Of a stretch of 15,421 nucleotides of DNA, positions 1-6,238 are shown piece after piece. Made by a program: the position numbers and the translations under genes. Source of the DNA: DAOTVS01 sp034436375 (lineage in GTDB: Bacteria; Chloroflexota; Anaerolineae; SpSt-313); NCBI GenBank assembly GCA_034436375.1, contig DAOTVS010000246.1, positions 1 to 15,421 on the forward strand, in the 5' to 3' direction. Position 1 is the stretch's first letter. The number at the start of each line of letters is the position of its first letter. Below the pieces are notes generated by a model. It did not search any database, had not been told where the DNA came from, and was given only the letters and a program-made list of their open reading frames with translations.

Positions 1-105
1 CTGGCCCTCTGCCCTGTCAGGCACAGCCAACCCCTTTGCCGGAAGTTTGAGCACAATCGCACACAAGTGGCGAGGCCTGGAGTATTTCGAGGTACTGGAG
101 GCAAC

Positions 106-627
106 ATGATCCGTGTTTGCACGGAACGTGATTTCGAGGCCATGTACGCCATCATCAACGACGCGGCGCAGGCGTACAAAGGCGTTATCCCCGCGGACCG
201 CTGGCACGAGCCCTATATGCCTCGGGAAGAGCTGCGCCAGCAGATCGAGGAGGGTGTGGCCTTTTGGGGCTATGAGGAGAAAGGCGAGCTTTTGGGGGTG
301 ATGGGCCTGCAGCCGGTGCAGGATGTGGCGCTCATCCGCCATGCCTATGTGCGCACGGCCTGCCGGCAGCGGGGCATCGGCGGGCAACTGCTCGCTGCCC
401 TGCGCGCGCAGACGGCGGCGCCTATCCTCGTTGGCACCTGGGCGGCGGCCTGGTGGGCCATCCGCTTTTACGAAAAGCACGGCTTCAGGCAGGTGACGCC
501 GTTAGAGAAGGACCGCTTGTTGCGGCGCTATTGGTCCATTCCCGAGCGGCAGGTCGAGACCTCGGTGGTGCTGGCCGATGAGCACTGGCGGGCGCTCAAC
601 GCTGCGAGCGGTCTTGAGTCGCAGTGA
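106..627 (+). CDS. GNAT-family N-acetyltransferase
   Basis: This 173-residue protein has the GNAT fold signature: an N-terminal strand-helix opening (MIRVCTERDFEAMY), the acetyl-CoA pyrophosphate-binding loop QRGIGG at about residues 88-93, and the C-terminal FYEKHGF motif at about 121-127. GNAT enzymes transfer an acetyl group from acetyl-CoA to an amine; the substrate cannot be read from the sequence, and the protein should be cytosolic because no signal or membrane segment is visible. I chose the ATG at 106 because GGAGG at 97-101 precedes it; an upstream GTG at 67 would add 13 residues outside the domain. A segment after residue 145 (roughly 28 aa) extends beyond the usual GNAT end. The next gene, 9 bases downstream, is a broken GNAT of related type (both carry a 'G-V/I-I/V-PAD' segment near residue 30), so the two may have arisen by duplication. 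Confidence 0.88.
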   Translation: MIRVCTERDFEAMYAIINDAAQAYKGVIPADRWHEPYMPREELRQQIEEGVAFWGYEEKGELLGVMGLQPVQDVALIRHAYVRTACRQRGIGGQLLAALRAQTAAPILVGTWAAAWWAIRFYEKHGFRQVTPLEKDRLLRRYWSIPERQVETSVVLADEHWRALNAASGLESQ

Positions 628-636
628 GGTGGGCAG

Positions 637-1007
637 ATGTTGGTTCGCGCAGCCAGGGTTGACGATGCGCAAGCCATCGCCCGGGTGCAGATCGACACCT
701 GGCGGACGGCTTATGCTGGCATCGTGCCAGCCGATTATCTGGCCCAGATGTCCTATGAGGAGCGGGCGGCGCGCAGCGCCGCGGCCTGGGCCGGCAGTTG
801 GCGCAGGGCGTGCATACGATGCTTATCTGGGCGCTGGCCGAGAATATTACGGGCTGCGCCTTTTACGAGAGGCTCGGTGGCCGGCCCGTGCGCCGGCGGA
901 CCATCACCATCGGCGGCAAGGAGCTGCCGGAGGTGGGTTACGGCTATGAGGATACCCGGCCGCTGGCGGAAAAGACTTCCGAAGCCTTCAAGACTTCGGA
1001 AGTCTGA
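637..1007 (+). pseudogene. GNAT acetyltransferase broken by an internal deletion and frame change
   Basis: The first 50 or so residues (MLVRAARVDDAQAIARVQ, then TAYAGIVPADYLAQMSYEER) are a typical GNAT N-terminus. At about 785-800 the homology leaves this frame and resumes in another, with QGVHTMLIWALAEN, then FYERLGG and a matching C-terminus ending at the TGA at 1005-1007. Intact relatives have about 60-70 residues between these parts, including the acetyl-CoA loop (R/QxxGxG/A), which is absent here. The gene has therefore lost its cofactor site through an out-of-frame deletion and is almost certainly non-functional. Reading straight on in the first frame to 1071 gives arginine- and proline-rich sequence with no GNAT character. 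The final codons lie inside a hairpin repeat. Confidence 0.8.
973..1005. repeat. 12-bp perfect inverted repeat at the end of the GNAT pseudogene
   Basis: AGACTTCCGAAG at 973-984 pairs perfectly with CTTCGGAAGTCT at 994-1005 around a 9-base loop. The right half (991-1005) is also a palindrome by itself, with 7-bp arms around one G. It encodes the repetitive tail KTSEAFKTSEV of the broken GNAT and overlaps the T of its stop codon. No T-run follows, so it is not a standard intrinsic terminator. It looks like a short palindromic repeat that has extended the reading frame. Confidence 0.7.
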
Positions 1008-1031
1008 TTGGCACGAGAGGATCTTACACAA

Positions 1032-1361
1032 ATGCCGACCTATTCGCTCGCGCACCCCTTCTTCAGCCTGAACTTTTTCTACGGCGCCGACGATTTCTTT
1101 TTCACCAACATCCCCGCCGGCATCGAGCTTTCGGCCATCCCCCATCTGCGGGAGTGGCTGTGCAATACATGCCTGGAGCCCTGGACGATCTACGAGCCGC
1201 TGGAGCGCCTGCAGCGGGCGGCAAAGCTGGCGCAGCGCCTCTCTGGGCTGCACCTGGCGTTGCCCTACCATCGCATCATACCCCCGGGCATGGAGCAGCG
1301 CTGGGAGAATGCCCGCATGCTGCCCCATCACCTGCGCAAGCTGTTCTGGCGGCAGGCCTGA
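1032..1361 (+). CDS. Hypothetical protein, 109 aa
   Basis: I do not recognise this protein. From the ATG at 1032 it is a 109-residue chain, rich in aromatic residues near the N-terminus (FFSLNFFYGADDFFFTN), with a CxxC pair (CNTC) near residue 49 and a basic, leucine-rich C-terminal half. There is no signal peptide or membrane segment. GAGAGGA at 1015-1021 gives a plausible ribosome site about ten bases from the ATG; a TTG at 1008 would add eight residues. Codon use, with G/C in third positions, looks coding. It lies just after a pseudogene and before a repeat element, so it may be a truncated relic. The CxxC could bind metal, but a single pair is weak evidence. Confidence 0.55.
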   Translation: MPTYSLAHPFFSLNFFYGADDFFFTNIPAGIELSAIPHLREWLCNTCLEPWTIYEPLERLQRAAKLAQRLSGLHLALPYHRIIPPGMEQRWENARMLPHHLRKLFWRQA

Positions 1362-1370
1362 CCAGGGGTA

Positions 1371-1532
1371 GCTGCCGGGCAACCTGCTTTGCCGTTTACT
1401 GGCAGCCTCCTTCATGGTGTGGGTCAGGTATTGTTGCCCTTTCTGCCGCCTGCGGGGCGGCAGAAAGGGCAACAATACCTGACCCACACCCCAAGGGCTC
1501 ATAGCCGGGCGGCTGCAAAGCCTGAACCTGGC
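1371..1532 (+). repeat. Dispersed palindromic element, copy 1 (long central hairpin)
   Basis: This is one of three co-oriented copies of the same intergenic element. The left box (1371-1393) contains TGCCGGG, then CTGCT and a final GCC. The right box begins CCCCAAGGG at 1489-1497, continues with GCCGGG and GGCTG at 1504-1514, and ends near AACCTGGC at 1525-1532. The middle is filled by a 75-base hairpin (1416-1490). Corresponding boxes occur in the same order at 9181-9336 and 12333-12428. The element sits between the 109-aa gene and the phosphotransferase and ends 46 bases before the latter's start. Similarity to the other copies was judged by eye and is weaker in the left box (about 15 of 23 positions). 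Confidence 0.55.
1416..1490. repeat. Perfect 35-bp inverted repeat with 5-base loop
   Basis: Bases 1416-1450 are the exact reverse complement of 1456-1490, with loop TGCGG at 1451-1455. The arm begins with GGTGTGGGTCAGGTATTG. Transcribed from either strand it would form a very stable hairpin that could stop transcription, although no U-tract follows on the plus strand. The GGGTCAGGT opening resembles palindromes I recall near REP-associated tyrosine transposases in proteobacteria; that link is from memory. A perfect 35-bp match implies recent origin or active maintenance. Confidence 0.95.
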
Positions 1533-1578
1533 AAGCAACAGCCAGGCTTCTGCAACCAATTCCTGATGGGAGGAAGCA

Positions 1579-2373
1579 TTGACGACTGCCAAGTTGGGCC
1601 AACCCATCGCCCGGGGGCGCACGGCGGAGATCTATGCCTGGGGCGACGGGCAGATTCTCAAGCTCTTCAACGCCGGCTGGCACCCCGGTTGGGTGGATTA
1701 CGAGGCGCGGGTGGCGCGCGCGGTGTACGAAACGGGGGCGCCCGTGCCGGCGGTGGGCGACGTGATCGAGCTCGAGGGGCGCCTGGGCCTGGTCTATGGG
1801 CGGGTGGAGGGCCCCTCGCTGCTGCGGCGCATCCAGGCGCGGCCCTGGACGTTCCCTGCCGCCGGTCGCCTGCTGGCTGAGCTGCACGCCGCCCTGCATG
1901 AGAACCGGGCGCCCACCCTGCCCCCGCAGCGCGAGCGCCTGGAGCGCCGGATCAGCGCGGCCCGGCCCCTGACGCCCGAGTTGCGCGCGCGGGCCCTGGC
2001 TGCCCTGCAGTCCCTGCCCGACGGTGACCGCCTCTGCCACGGCGATTTCCACCCCGATAATATCCTCATAACCGCCCGCGGCCCGGTGATCATCGACTGG
2101 GTCGATGCCACGCGCGGCAACCCCCTGGCCGACGTGGCTCGCACGATCGTCCTGCTGACCGGCGCCATTCCACCGATGCCCGGGCGCCGGCTGATCGAGG
2201 CCCTGCGCGGCAAGTTCCTGGCCATCTACCGTGCCCGTTACCGCCGGCTGACCTCAGCAGGTGAGCAGGAAATCGCCGCCTGGCTGCCGGTGGTCGCCGC
2301 GGCGCGCCTGGATGAGGGCATCGCCGAGGAGCAGGAGCGGTTGCTCGCGCTGGTACGGCAGGGGTGCTCCTAG
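1579..2373 (+). CDS. Aminoglycoside phosphotransferase (APH)-family kinase
   Basis: The 264-residue protein has the APH/choline-kinase fold. It shows an ATP-binding lysine candidate at K28 (GQILKLF), the catalytic loop HGDFHPDN at residues 154-161 (base D156, metal ligand N161) and the metal-binding segment IIDWVDATRGNP with D173. The N-terminal GRTAEIYAWG takes the place of the glycine-rich loop. The family phosphorylates hydroxyls of antibiotics, sugars, homoserine or choline; the substrate here is unknown and resistance should not be assumed. The start is a TTG at 1579 with GGGAGGA at 1568-1574 just upstream; no in-frame ATG fits better. All catalytic residues are present, so it is probably active. 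It stands alone downstream of a palindromic element and is followed by a short gap with a promoter-like sequence. Confidence 0.88.
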   Translation: MTTAKLGQPIARGRTAEIYAWGDGQILKLFNAGWHPGWVDYEARVARAVYETGAPVPAVGDVIELEGRLGLVYGRVEGPSLLRRIQARPWTFPAAGRLLAELHAALHENRAPTLPPQRERLERRISAARPLTPELRARALAALQSLPDGDRLCHGDFHPDNILITARGPVIIDWVDATRGNPLADVARTIVLLTGAIPPMPGRRLIEALRGKFLAIYRARYRRLTSAGEQEIAAWLPVVAAARLDEGIAEEQERLLALVRQGCS

Positions 2374-2418
2374 AGGCTTACGACTGCTGGCACCCCGTCT
2401 CCCTACAATCCCAACCAC

Positions 2419-2447
2419 TTGATTCACTCGCCCCGATGCGCTATAGT
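2419..2447 (+). promoter_or_regulatory. Sigma-70-like promoter candidate
   Basis: TTGATT at 2419-2424 and TATAGT at 2442-2447 are separated by exactly 17 bases. It lies after the phosphotransferase and upstream of a gene stub, then the double-GNAT gene and probably the HEAT/GerW genes. It is a sequence match only; the -35 box keeps four of six consensus bases and the -10 box five of six. Confidence 0.5.
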
Positions 2448-2487
2448 GTGCACAGGTACCGGCCCGTATGAGAAAAGTCAGAGGCTC

Positions 2488-2610
2488 TTGTCGGTGATCA
2501 CCGATATCCGGCAGGCGACCCCCGTCTGGCTGAGCGAGCGCCTGCAGGCGGCGGGCTGTCTTACGGGCGCCGTGAGTGAGGTGCAGGTGCTCGATGTGGG
2601 GTTGCAGTGA
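2488..2610 (+). pseudogene. N-terminal stub of a phosphotransferase-like gene
   Basis: The reading frame ending at TGA 2608-2610 encodes ATPVWLSERLQAAG, then GAVSEVQVLDVG. This resembles the first 40 residues of phosphotransferase-family proteins ('tP-W-L...vL...aG.l..g.V..v.v..vG'), which normally continue into a kinase domain. Here it ends two codons after the DVG, so at most about 40 residues remain. A TTG at 2488 and a GTG at 2494 are possible starts; neither has a good ribosome site. A possible C-terminal counterpart lies at 5869-6190. It may instead be a small leader ORF for the double-GNAT gene, whose start follows 14 bases later. The identification rests on a short motif. Confidence 0.35.
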
Positions 2611-2624
2611 GTTGTTGGAGTGAA

Positions 2625-3572
2625 ATGGTGGAGATCAGAGCGTACCAACCCGGGCAGGATGAGGCGGCCGTCGCGGCGCTGTGGCGGGCGGCGCTGCCCG
2701 CCTGGCCCCTCTCGCCGGCGCTCCGCCGGAGCCTGCTGGCGCCAGACCCAAGCCGGAGTGTTTTGGTAGCCAGCGTGTATGGCCGCCTGGCTGGCCTGGT
2801 GGTGGCAGAGAGCCACGGCGAGCACTCGGGCAGCCTGCCCGCCCTGGCGGTGGCGCCCGAGTGGCAGCGGCGCGGCATCGGCGCCAAGTTGCATGCGGCG
2901 GCGCTGGATTTCCTGCGCGCGCAGGGGGTGGGCCGGGTGCAGTTGGCGGGAGGTCATGCCTTCCTGTGGCCGGGCGTGCCTTACAGCCTGCCGGCGGCGC
3001 TTCCCTTTTTCCAGGCCCAGGGCTGGCGCGTGGCTGAGACGAGCTACGACATGGTGCAGCACCTGGGCCGCTACCGCACGCCGGCAGGGGTGCACGAGCG
3101 GGCGCAGGCGCAGGGCGTGCGCATCGGGCTGTTGGCCGAGCACGAGGCGCCCGAGTTGCTGGCCTTTGTGGACCGCGAGTTCCCTTTCTGGAGCGCCAGT
3201 TACCGCCTGCTGGTGGAAAAGGGCGAATGGGCCGACTGCTTGCTCGCCCGTACCCGTGACGGCGCGATGGCCGGGTCGCTGATCCTCTACGCGCCGCGCT
3301 ACTCGCGCCCCGAGCGCCAGGATGTGCGCTGGCAGTCCATCTGGGGCGAGGACCTGGGCGCTATGGGCGTGGTGGGCGTGGCGGAGAGTGCGCGGCGGCT
3401 GGGCATTGGCAGTGCCCTGGCCGCCCGCGCTTCTGAGATTCTGCGCGAGCGCGGCGTGGGCTATTGCTACATCGCCTGGACGTGGGCGCTCGATTTCTAC
3501 GGCAAGTTGGGTTACACGGTGTGGCAGGCCTATGCCATGAGCTGGCGGGACCTGCATACTGGGAGGTCATGA
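2625..3572 (+). CDS. Tandem two-domain GNAT acetyltransferase
   Basis: The 315-residue protein contains two GNAT domains. The first (about residues 1-140) has the acetyl-CoA loop QRRGIG at 81-86 after the strand LPALAVAP and ends with FFQAQGW. The second (about 165-310) has ARRLGIG at 256-262 after MGVVGVAE and ends with FYGKLGY. Double GNATs such as mycothiol synthase commonly keep only one active domain; here both loops look intact. The substrate is unknown. The ATG at 2625 is chosen because TTGGAG lies just before it and because MVEIRAYQPGQ is a normal domain start; a GTG at 2607 would add six residues. No signal or membrane segment is visible. It is followed 43 bases later by the HEAT-repeat gene and may share its transcript. 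Confidence 0.87.
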   Translation: MVEIRAYQPGQDEAAVAALWRAALPAWPLSPALRRSLLAPDPSRSVLVASVYGRLAGLVVAESHGEHSGSLPALAVAPEWQRRGIGAKLHAAALDFLRAQGVGRVQLAGGHAFLWPGVPYSLPAALPFFQAQGWRVAETSYDMVQHLGRYRTPAGVHERAQAQGVRIGLLAEHEAPELLAFVDREFPFWSASYRLLVEKGEWADCLLARTRDGAMAGSLILYAPRYSRPERQDVRWQSIWGEDLGAMGVVGVAESARRLGIGSALAARASEILRERGVGYCYIAWTWALDFYGKLGYTVWQAYAMSWRDLHTGRS

Positions 3573-3615
3573 GGCCGTATCTGAGCTTGCCCAGCGGCAG
3601 ATGAAAGGCGTTGGC

Positions 3616-5028
3616 ATGGAGAGCCGATACGAGGCAGCACGCAAGAGTGTGGGGGAGCGCCAGGCGGAGATCGAAAAGCGGCTGGCGGAGCTGCGGGCGC
3701 GGGACCCCAGGGCACGGGCCCGGGCGGCGCAGCGCCTGGGCGAGCTGGAGGCGGGGGCCGAGGCCCTGCTGCGGGCCCTGGATGACCGCAATGCCTATGT
3801 GCGCTCGGCCGCCGCCGAGGCGCTGGGCTATGCGACCGCGGAGGCGCTGGCGCCCGATATCATCGATGCCCTGCTCGCGGCGATCAATGACCCCAATGAC
3901 TATGTCTCTTCAGCAGCGATCCGCGCCCTGGGCCGGCTGCAGGCAGAGCCGGCCCGCGAGCAGATCATCGAGTGCCTCGATGACCGGAATCCCCACGTGG
4001 TCGAGGCGGCGGTGCTCGCCCTGGCCCGCCTGGGCCCCCCTGCCCTGGCCGCGCGGCTGGCGCAATTCCTGTCAGTGGAGAATGAGGGCCTGGGGGCGGC
4101 AGCCGCGCGGGCCATGGCGGCCCTGGGTTACGCCGAGGCCGGGCCGGAGCTATTGCGCCAGCTGGAGCTGGGCCTGCAGCGGGAGTGGCGCGGCCACAAC
4201 CGGCTCTATGTGTTGCGCTGCTATGTCGAGGCCCTGGCCAGGCTGCAAGTGCGTGCAGCCATCCCCCTGCTGCTGGAGATCGCGCAGCGCCAGGTGGGCC
4301 TGCGCAGCGCGGCCGTGGAAGCCCTGATGGAGTTACAGGCGGCAGAAGCTGCACCCCTCCTGGCGACGATGCTTTCCGACCCGAGTGAGCGGCTGCGGCG
4401 CAATCTCATCCAACTGATGCAGCAGGCCGGCTATCGCCTGGCCCTGCCGATCATTCGCCCCCTGCTGCACGATCCAAGTATCAGCGTCCGCCGGGCAGCG
4501 CTGGCGGCGGTGACGCAGTGGCGCGATGCGGGGTCGTTGGCTCAGGTGCGCCGGCTCTGCCAGCAGGAGGGCAACCCCTACCTCCGTGCTCAAGCCGTGT
4601 CAAGCCTGCAGGCGCTGGCGGGCGAGCAGGCCATGCCAGACCTCCTGGCGCTGATTGCGGACCCCAACACTTTGGTGCGGCAGGCGGCGTTGTTGGGGCT
4701 GGATCGTTACGGCAAGCTGCCAGCTGAGGCGTTGGCGCAGATCAACGGTCTGCTCGCGGCCGAGCCCGTGCCCGAGATTGCCGGGGCCGCCCGCGCTATC
4801 CTGGCCCGGCATGCCTATACAGGGCCGGCATCGGGCGGCGAAGCGCAGGCTGTGCCCCCGCCGCTTGTGCCAGCTTCACTGAGCGCCGAAGCGCCTGCCC
4901 TGCTGGCGGCCCTGGAGCGCTGGCAGGAGGAATTGCCGTCACTGGCCAGCGGCCACAGCCTGGAGGAGTTGGGGGCGTTAGATGCCGGGCTGAGCGCGGT
5001 GATCGCGGTTTTGCGCGGCGGGGCGTGA
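3616..5028 (+). CDS. HEAT-repeat scaffold protein
   Basis: The 470-residue protein is almost entirely alpha-helical repeats of about 30 residues. Each carries the 'D/N-x-VR-x-AA-x-ALG' pattern of HEAT/PBS-lyase-type repeats, for example DDRNAYVRSAAAEALG (56-71), NDPNDYVSSAAIRALG (91-106), DDRNPHVVEAAVLALARLG (122-140), HDPSISVRRAAL (285-296) and ADPNTLVRQAALLGL (348-362). Residues 1-45 are charged and helical, and a proline-rich linker at about 402-422 leads to a short helical tail. Such proteins bind partners rather than catalyse. The ATG at 3616 is preferred because AAAGG lies eight bases upstream; an ATG at 3601 lacks a site. There is no signal peptide. The gene for a small membrane protein starts 20 bases after the stop and a GerW-like gene follows, so it may serve as their cytosolic partner; that is inference from gene order. 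Confidence 0.9.
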   Translation: MESRYEAARKSVGERQAEIEKRLAELRARDPRARARAAQRLGELEAGAEALLRALDDRNAYVRSAAAEALGYATAEALAPDIIDALLAAINDPNDYVSSAAIRALGRLQAEPAREQIIECLDDRNPHVVEAAVLALARLGPPALAARLAQFLSVENEGLGAAAARAMAALGYAEAGPELLRQLELGLQREWRGHNRLYVLRCYVEALARLQVRAAIPLLLEIAQRQVGLRSAAVEALMELQAAEAAPLLATMLSDPSERLRRNLIQLMQQAGYRLALPIIRPLLHDPSISVRRAALAAVTQWRDAGSLAQVRRLCQQEGNPYLRAQAVSSLQALAGEQAMPDLLALIADPNTLVRQAALLGLDRYGKLPAEALAQINGLLAAEPVPEIAGAARAILARHAYTGPASGGEAQAVPPPLVPASLSAEAPALLAALERWQEELPSLASGHSLEELGALDAGLSAVIAVLRGGA

Positions 5029-5047
5029 ATCGAGAGGAGGTGCTGGC

Positions 5048-5341
5048 GTGGAGTGGAGACCGGCGGTGCGCCGCGAGACGGTCACCGGCGCACCGGTGAC
5101 CGTGGGCACGGTGACGGTGAGGCCGCAAGCACGCTCGTGGCTGGTGCGCTGGCCCTGTGATATGGGCGGTTTTGTCTGGAACCGCCCGATTGCCGTGCTG
5201 GTAGAGCGCGGCGGCGAGACAGCGCGCATCCCCATTGTCGATGTCACCCGCCGGGCGCAGGTCGGCCTGTACGGCCTGGCCCTGGTCTTCGGCCTGGTGG
5301 CCCTCGTGCTGGCGGCACGGCAGAGGGCGCATCGCGGGTGA
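5048..5341 (+). CDS. Small single-pass membrane protein, probable diverged GerW/YtfJ-like paralogue
   Basis: The 97-residue protein starts at a GTG behind GAGAGGAGG (5032-5040). Residues 10-67 are predicted beta-rich (VTGAPVTVGTVTVRP, then GGFVWNRPIAVLVERGG and IPIVDVTR). Residues 72-90 are a clear hydrophobic membrane segment (VGLYGLALVFGLVALVLAA) followed by a basic tail (RQRAHRG). The soluble part would lie on the cytosolic side only if the positive-inside rule is overridden, so topology is open. Its second half aligns without gaps to the next gene's product: GGFxxxRPxAV, 18 residues from that proline to the aspartate in (I/V)VD(V/A)T(R/K), then a membrane helix. I therefore infer a tandem duplication followed by loss of the glycine-rich loop. 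Its function is unknown. Confidence 0.8.
   Translation: MEWRPAVRRETVTGAPVTVGTVTVRPQARSWLVRWPCDMGGFVWNRPIAVLVERGGETARIPIVDVTRRAQVGLYGLALVFGLVALVLAARQRAHRG
5078..5103. other. 11-bp perfect hairpin early in the small membrane-protein gene
   Basis: ACGGTCACCGG at 5078-5088 pairs with CCGGTGACCGT at 5093-5103 around the loop CGCA. The right arm also overlaps a competing 5-bp stem (ACCGT 5099-5103 with ACGGT 5108-5112), so the two folds exclude each other. It starts about 30 bases into the coding region. It could affect translation, or it could simply come from the repeated Thr-Val codons. Confidence 0.6.
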
Positions 5342-5436
5342 AGGATTGGTGTTCAGCAACCCGGCCGTCAAGGATATGCAGCGGGGCTACTCATTGATCA
5401 CGCTCGTGCTGAGCGCACGACAGAGGAGGGAGCACC

Positions 5437-5868
5437 ATGGATAGCGGGATCGAGATCATCACCAAGACCCTGCAGGATGCGCAGCAGGGGCGGGAGTTGA
5501 TGGAGAAGCTCCTGCGGGTCGCCAGCCCTGAGGGAGTCTATGGGCAGCCGATCGTCGCCGGCGAGTATACCGTGATCACGGCCTCCGAGGTCAGGACCTC
5601 TCTGGGCTATGGCGTGGGCGGGGGCGTCGGCACCAACCCCGCTGAAAAGCAGGAGCAGGGGCAGGCCGACACCAGTTTCGGCAGCGGCGGGGGCGGCGGC
5701 GGTTTTGCGGCCGGGCGCCCGGTAGCTGTGATCACCGTCAGCCCGCAGGGGGTCAAGATGGGCCCGGTGGTCGATGCCACCAAGGTAGCGCTGGCCTTTT
5801 TCACCGCCCTGGGCGCCATGTTCATGATGTTCGCGCAGATGAACAAGGCGGCGCGCCGGCAGCGATGA
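5437..5868 (+). CDS. GerW/YtfJ-family protein with C-terminal membrane segment
   Basis: The 143-residue protein matches the GerW (YtfJ) pattern: an N-terminal helix (TLQDAQQGRELMEKLL), then VYGQPIVAGEYTVITASEVRT (the family's 'gepi...g.t.i.p...v'), GYGVGGGVG at 58-65, a glycine-rich stretch SGGGGGGF at 83-90, and RPVAVITVSPQGVKMGPVVD at 94-113. Residues 116-134 are hydrophobic and likely form a membrane helix, which is not typical of Bacillus YtfJ. In Bacillus the family is tied to spore germination, but homologues occur in non-sporulating phyla and their role there is not settled. AGGAGGG just upstream supports the ATG at 5437. It is the last gene of the HEAT/membrane-protein set. Its stop is followed in the same frame by a gene remnant. 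Confidence 0.82.
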   Translation: MDSGIEIITKTLQDAQQGRELMEKLLRVASPEGVYGQPIVAGEYTVITASEVRTSLGYGVGGGVGTNPAEKQEQGQADTSFGSGGGGGGFAAGRPVAVITVSPQGVKMGPVVDATKVALAFFTALGAMFMMFAQMNKAARRQR

Positions 5869-6190
5869 TCTGATTGGCAACCCTCCGACCACCCGGCCCA
5901 TATCGGCGCGCCTGCTGCCCGGTGGGCCTGGGTCATTGCCAGTTACGCGGCCTTGGCGCGCGATCCGCAGATCGTGGATCGCATCAACGTGTACCGGCGC
6001 ACGCTGCTCGTCTGGTGGGCTGTGCGCCTGGCCCGCGACCTTTATGAGGCGCCATGCGGGCTTGACCGGCGGCTGGCGGAGCGCCCTGCGGGCTGGGAGG
6101 CGGACCTGCGCGCCAAATACGAGCACTATGTACGGGCGGACACAGCGCTTCTCGATATCCCTGACTTGCCTGATGCAGCCTGGCCATCAC
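5869..6190 (+). pseudogene. C-terminal remnant, possibly of a phosphotransferase
   Basis: Directly after the GerW-like stop codon, and in the same frame, the sequence encodes SDWQPSDHPAHIGAP, then ARWAWVIASYAALARDP, then VYRRTLLVWWAVRLARDLYE, and finally GWEADLRAKYEHYVRADTALL. This has coding-like codon use but no start codon or ribosome site. The opening DWQ followed by helical, tryptophan-rich sequence resembles the part of APH-type kinases downstream of the metal-binding aspartate ('IDW...Gdpa.Dla'). The frame stays open past 6190, but recognisable sequence fades before the methyltransferase start at 6239. I infer a gene that has lost its front two thirds. The family assignment is tentative. 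It fills most of the 370-base gap between intact genes. Confidence 0.45.
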
Positions 6191-6238
6191 AAGGTGTGGG
6201 TACAGATTTCAGATTCGGGCCAGGCAGGAGGGTAGACC

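Noticed and set aside
3569..3604. An 11-codon ORF (ATG at 3569) overlapping the double-GNAT stop codon as ATGA
   Set aside because: It is too short and has no recognisable product; it could couple translation to the HEAT gene but nothing else supports it.
5437..5868. Evidence that the organism forms spores (GerW-like gene plus SPL-family gene)
   Set aside because: Both families are widespread in non-sporulating bacteria and no other sporulation gene is present.
1..6190. An antibiotic-resistance or defence island built from GNAT and APH-type genes
   Set aside because: The domains are generic with unknown substrates, there is no integrase or intact transposase, and several copies are decayed; no evidence ties them to resistance or defence.
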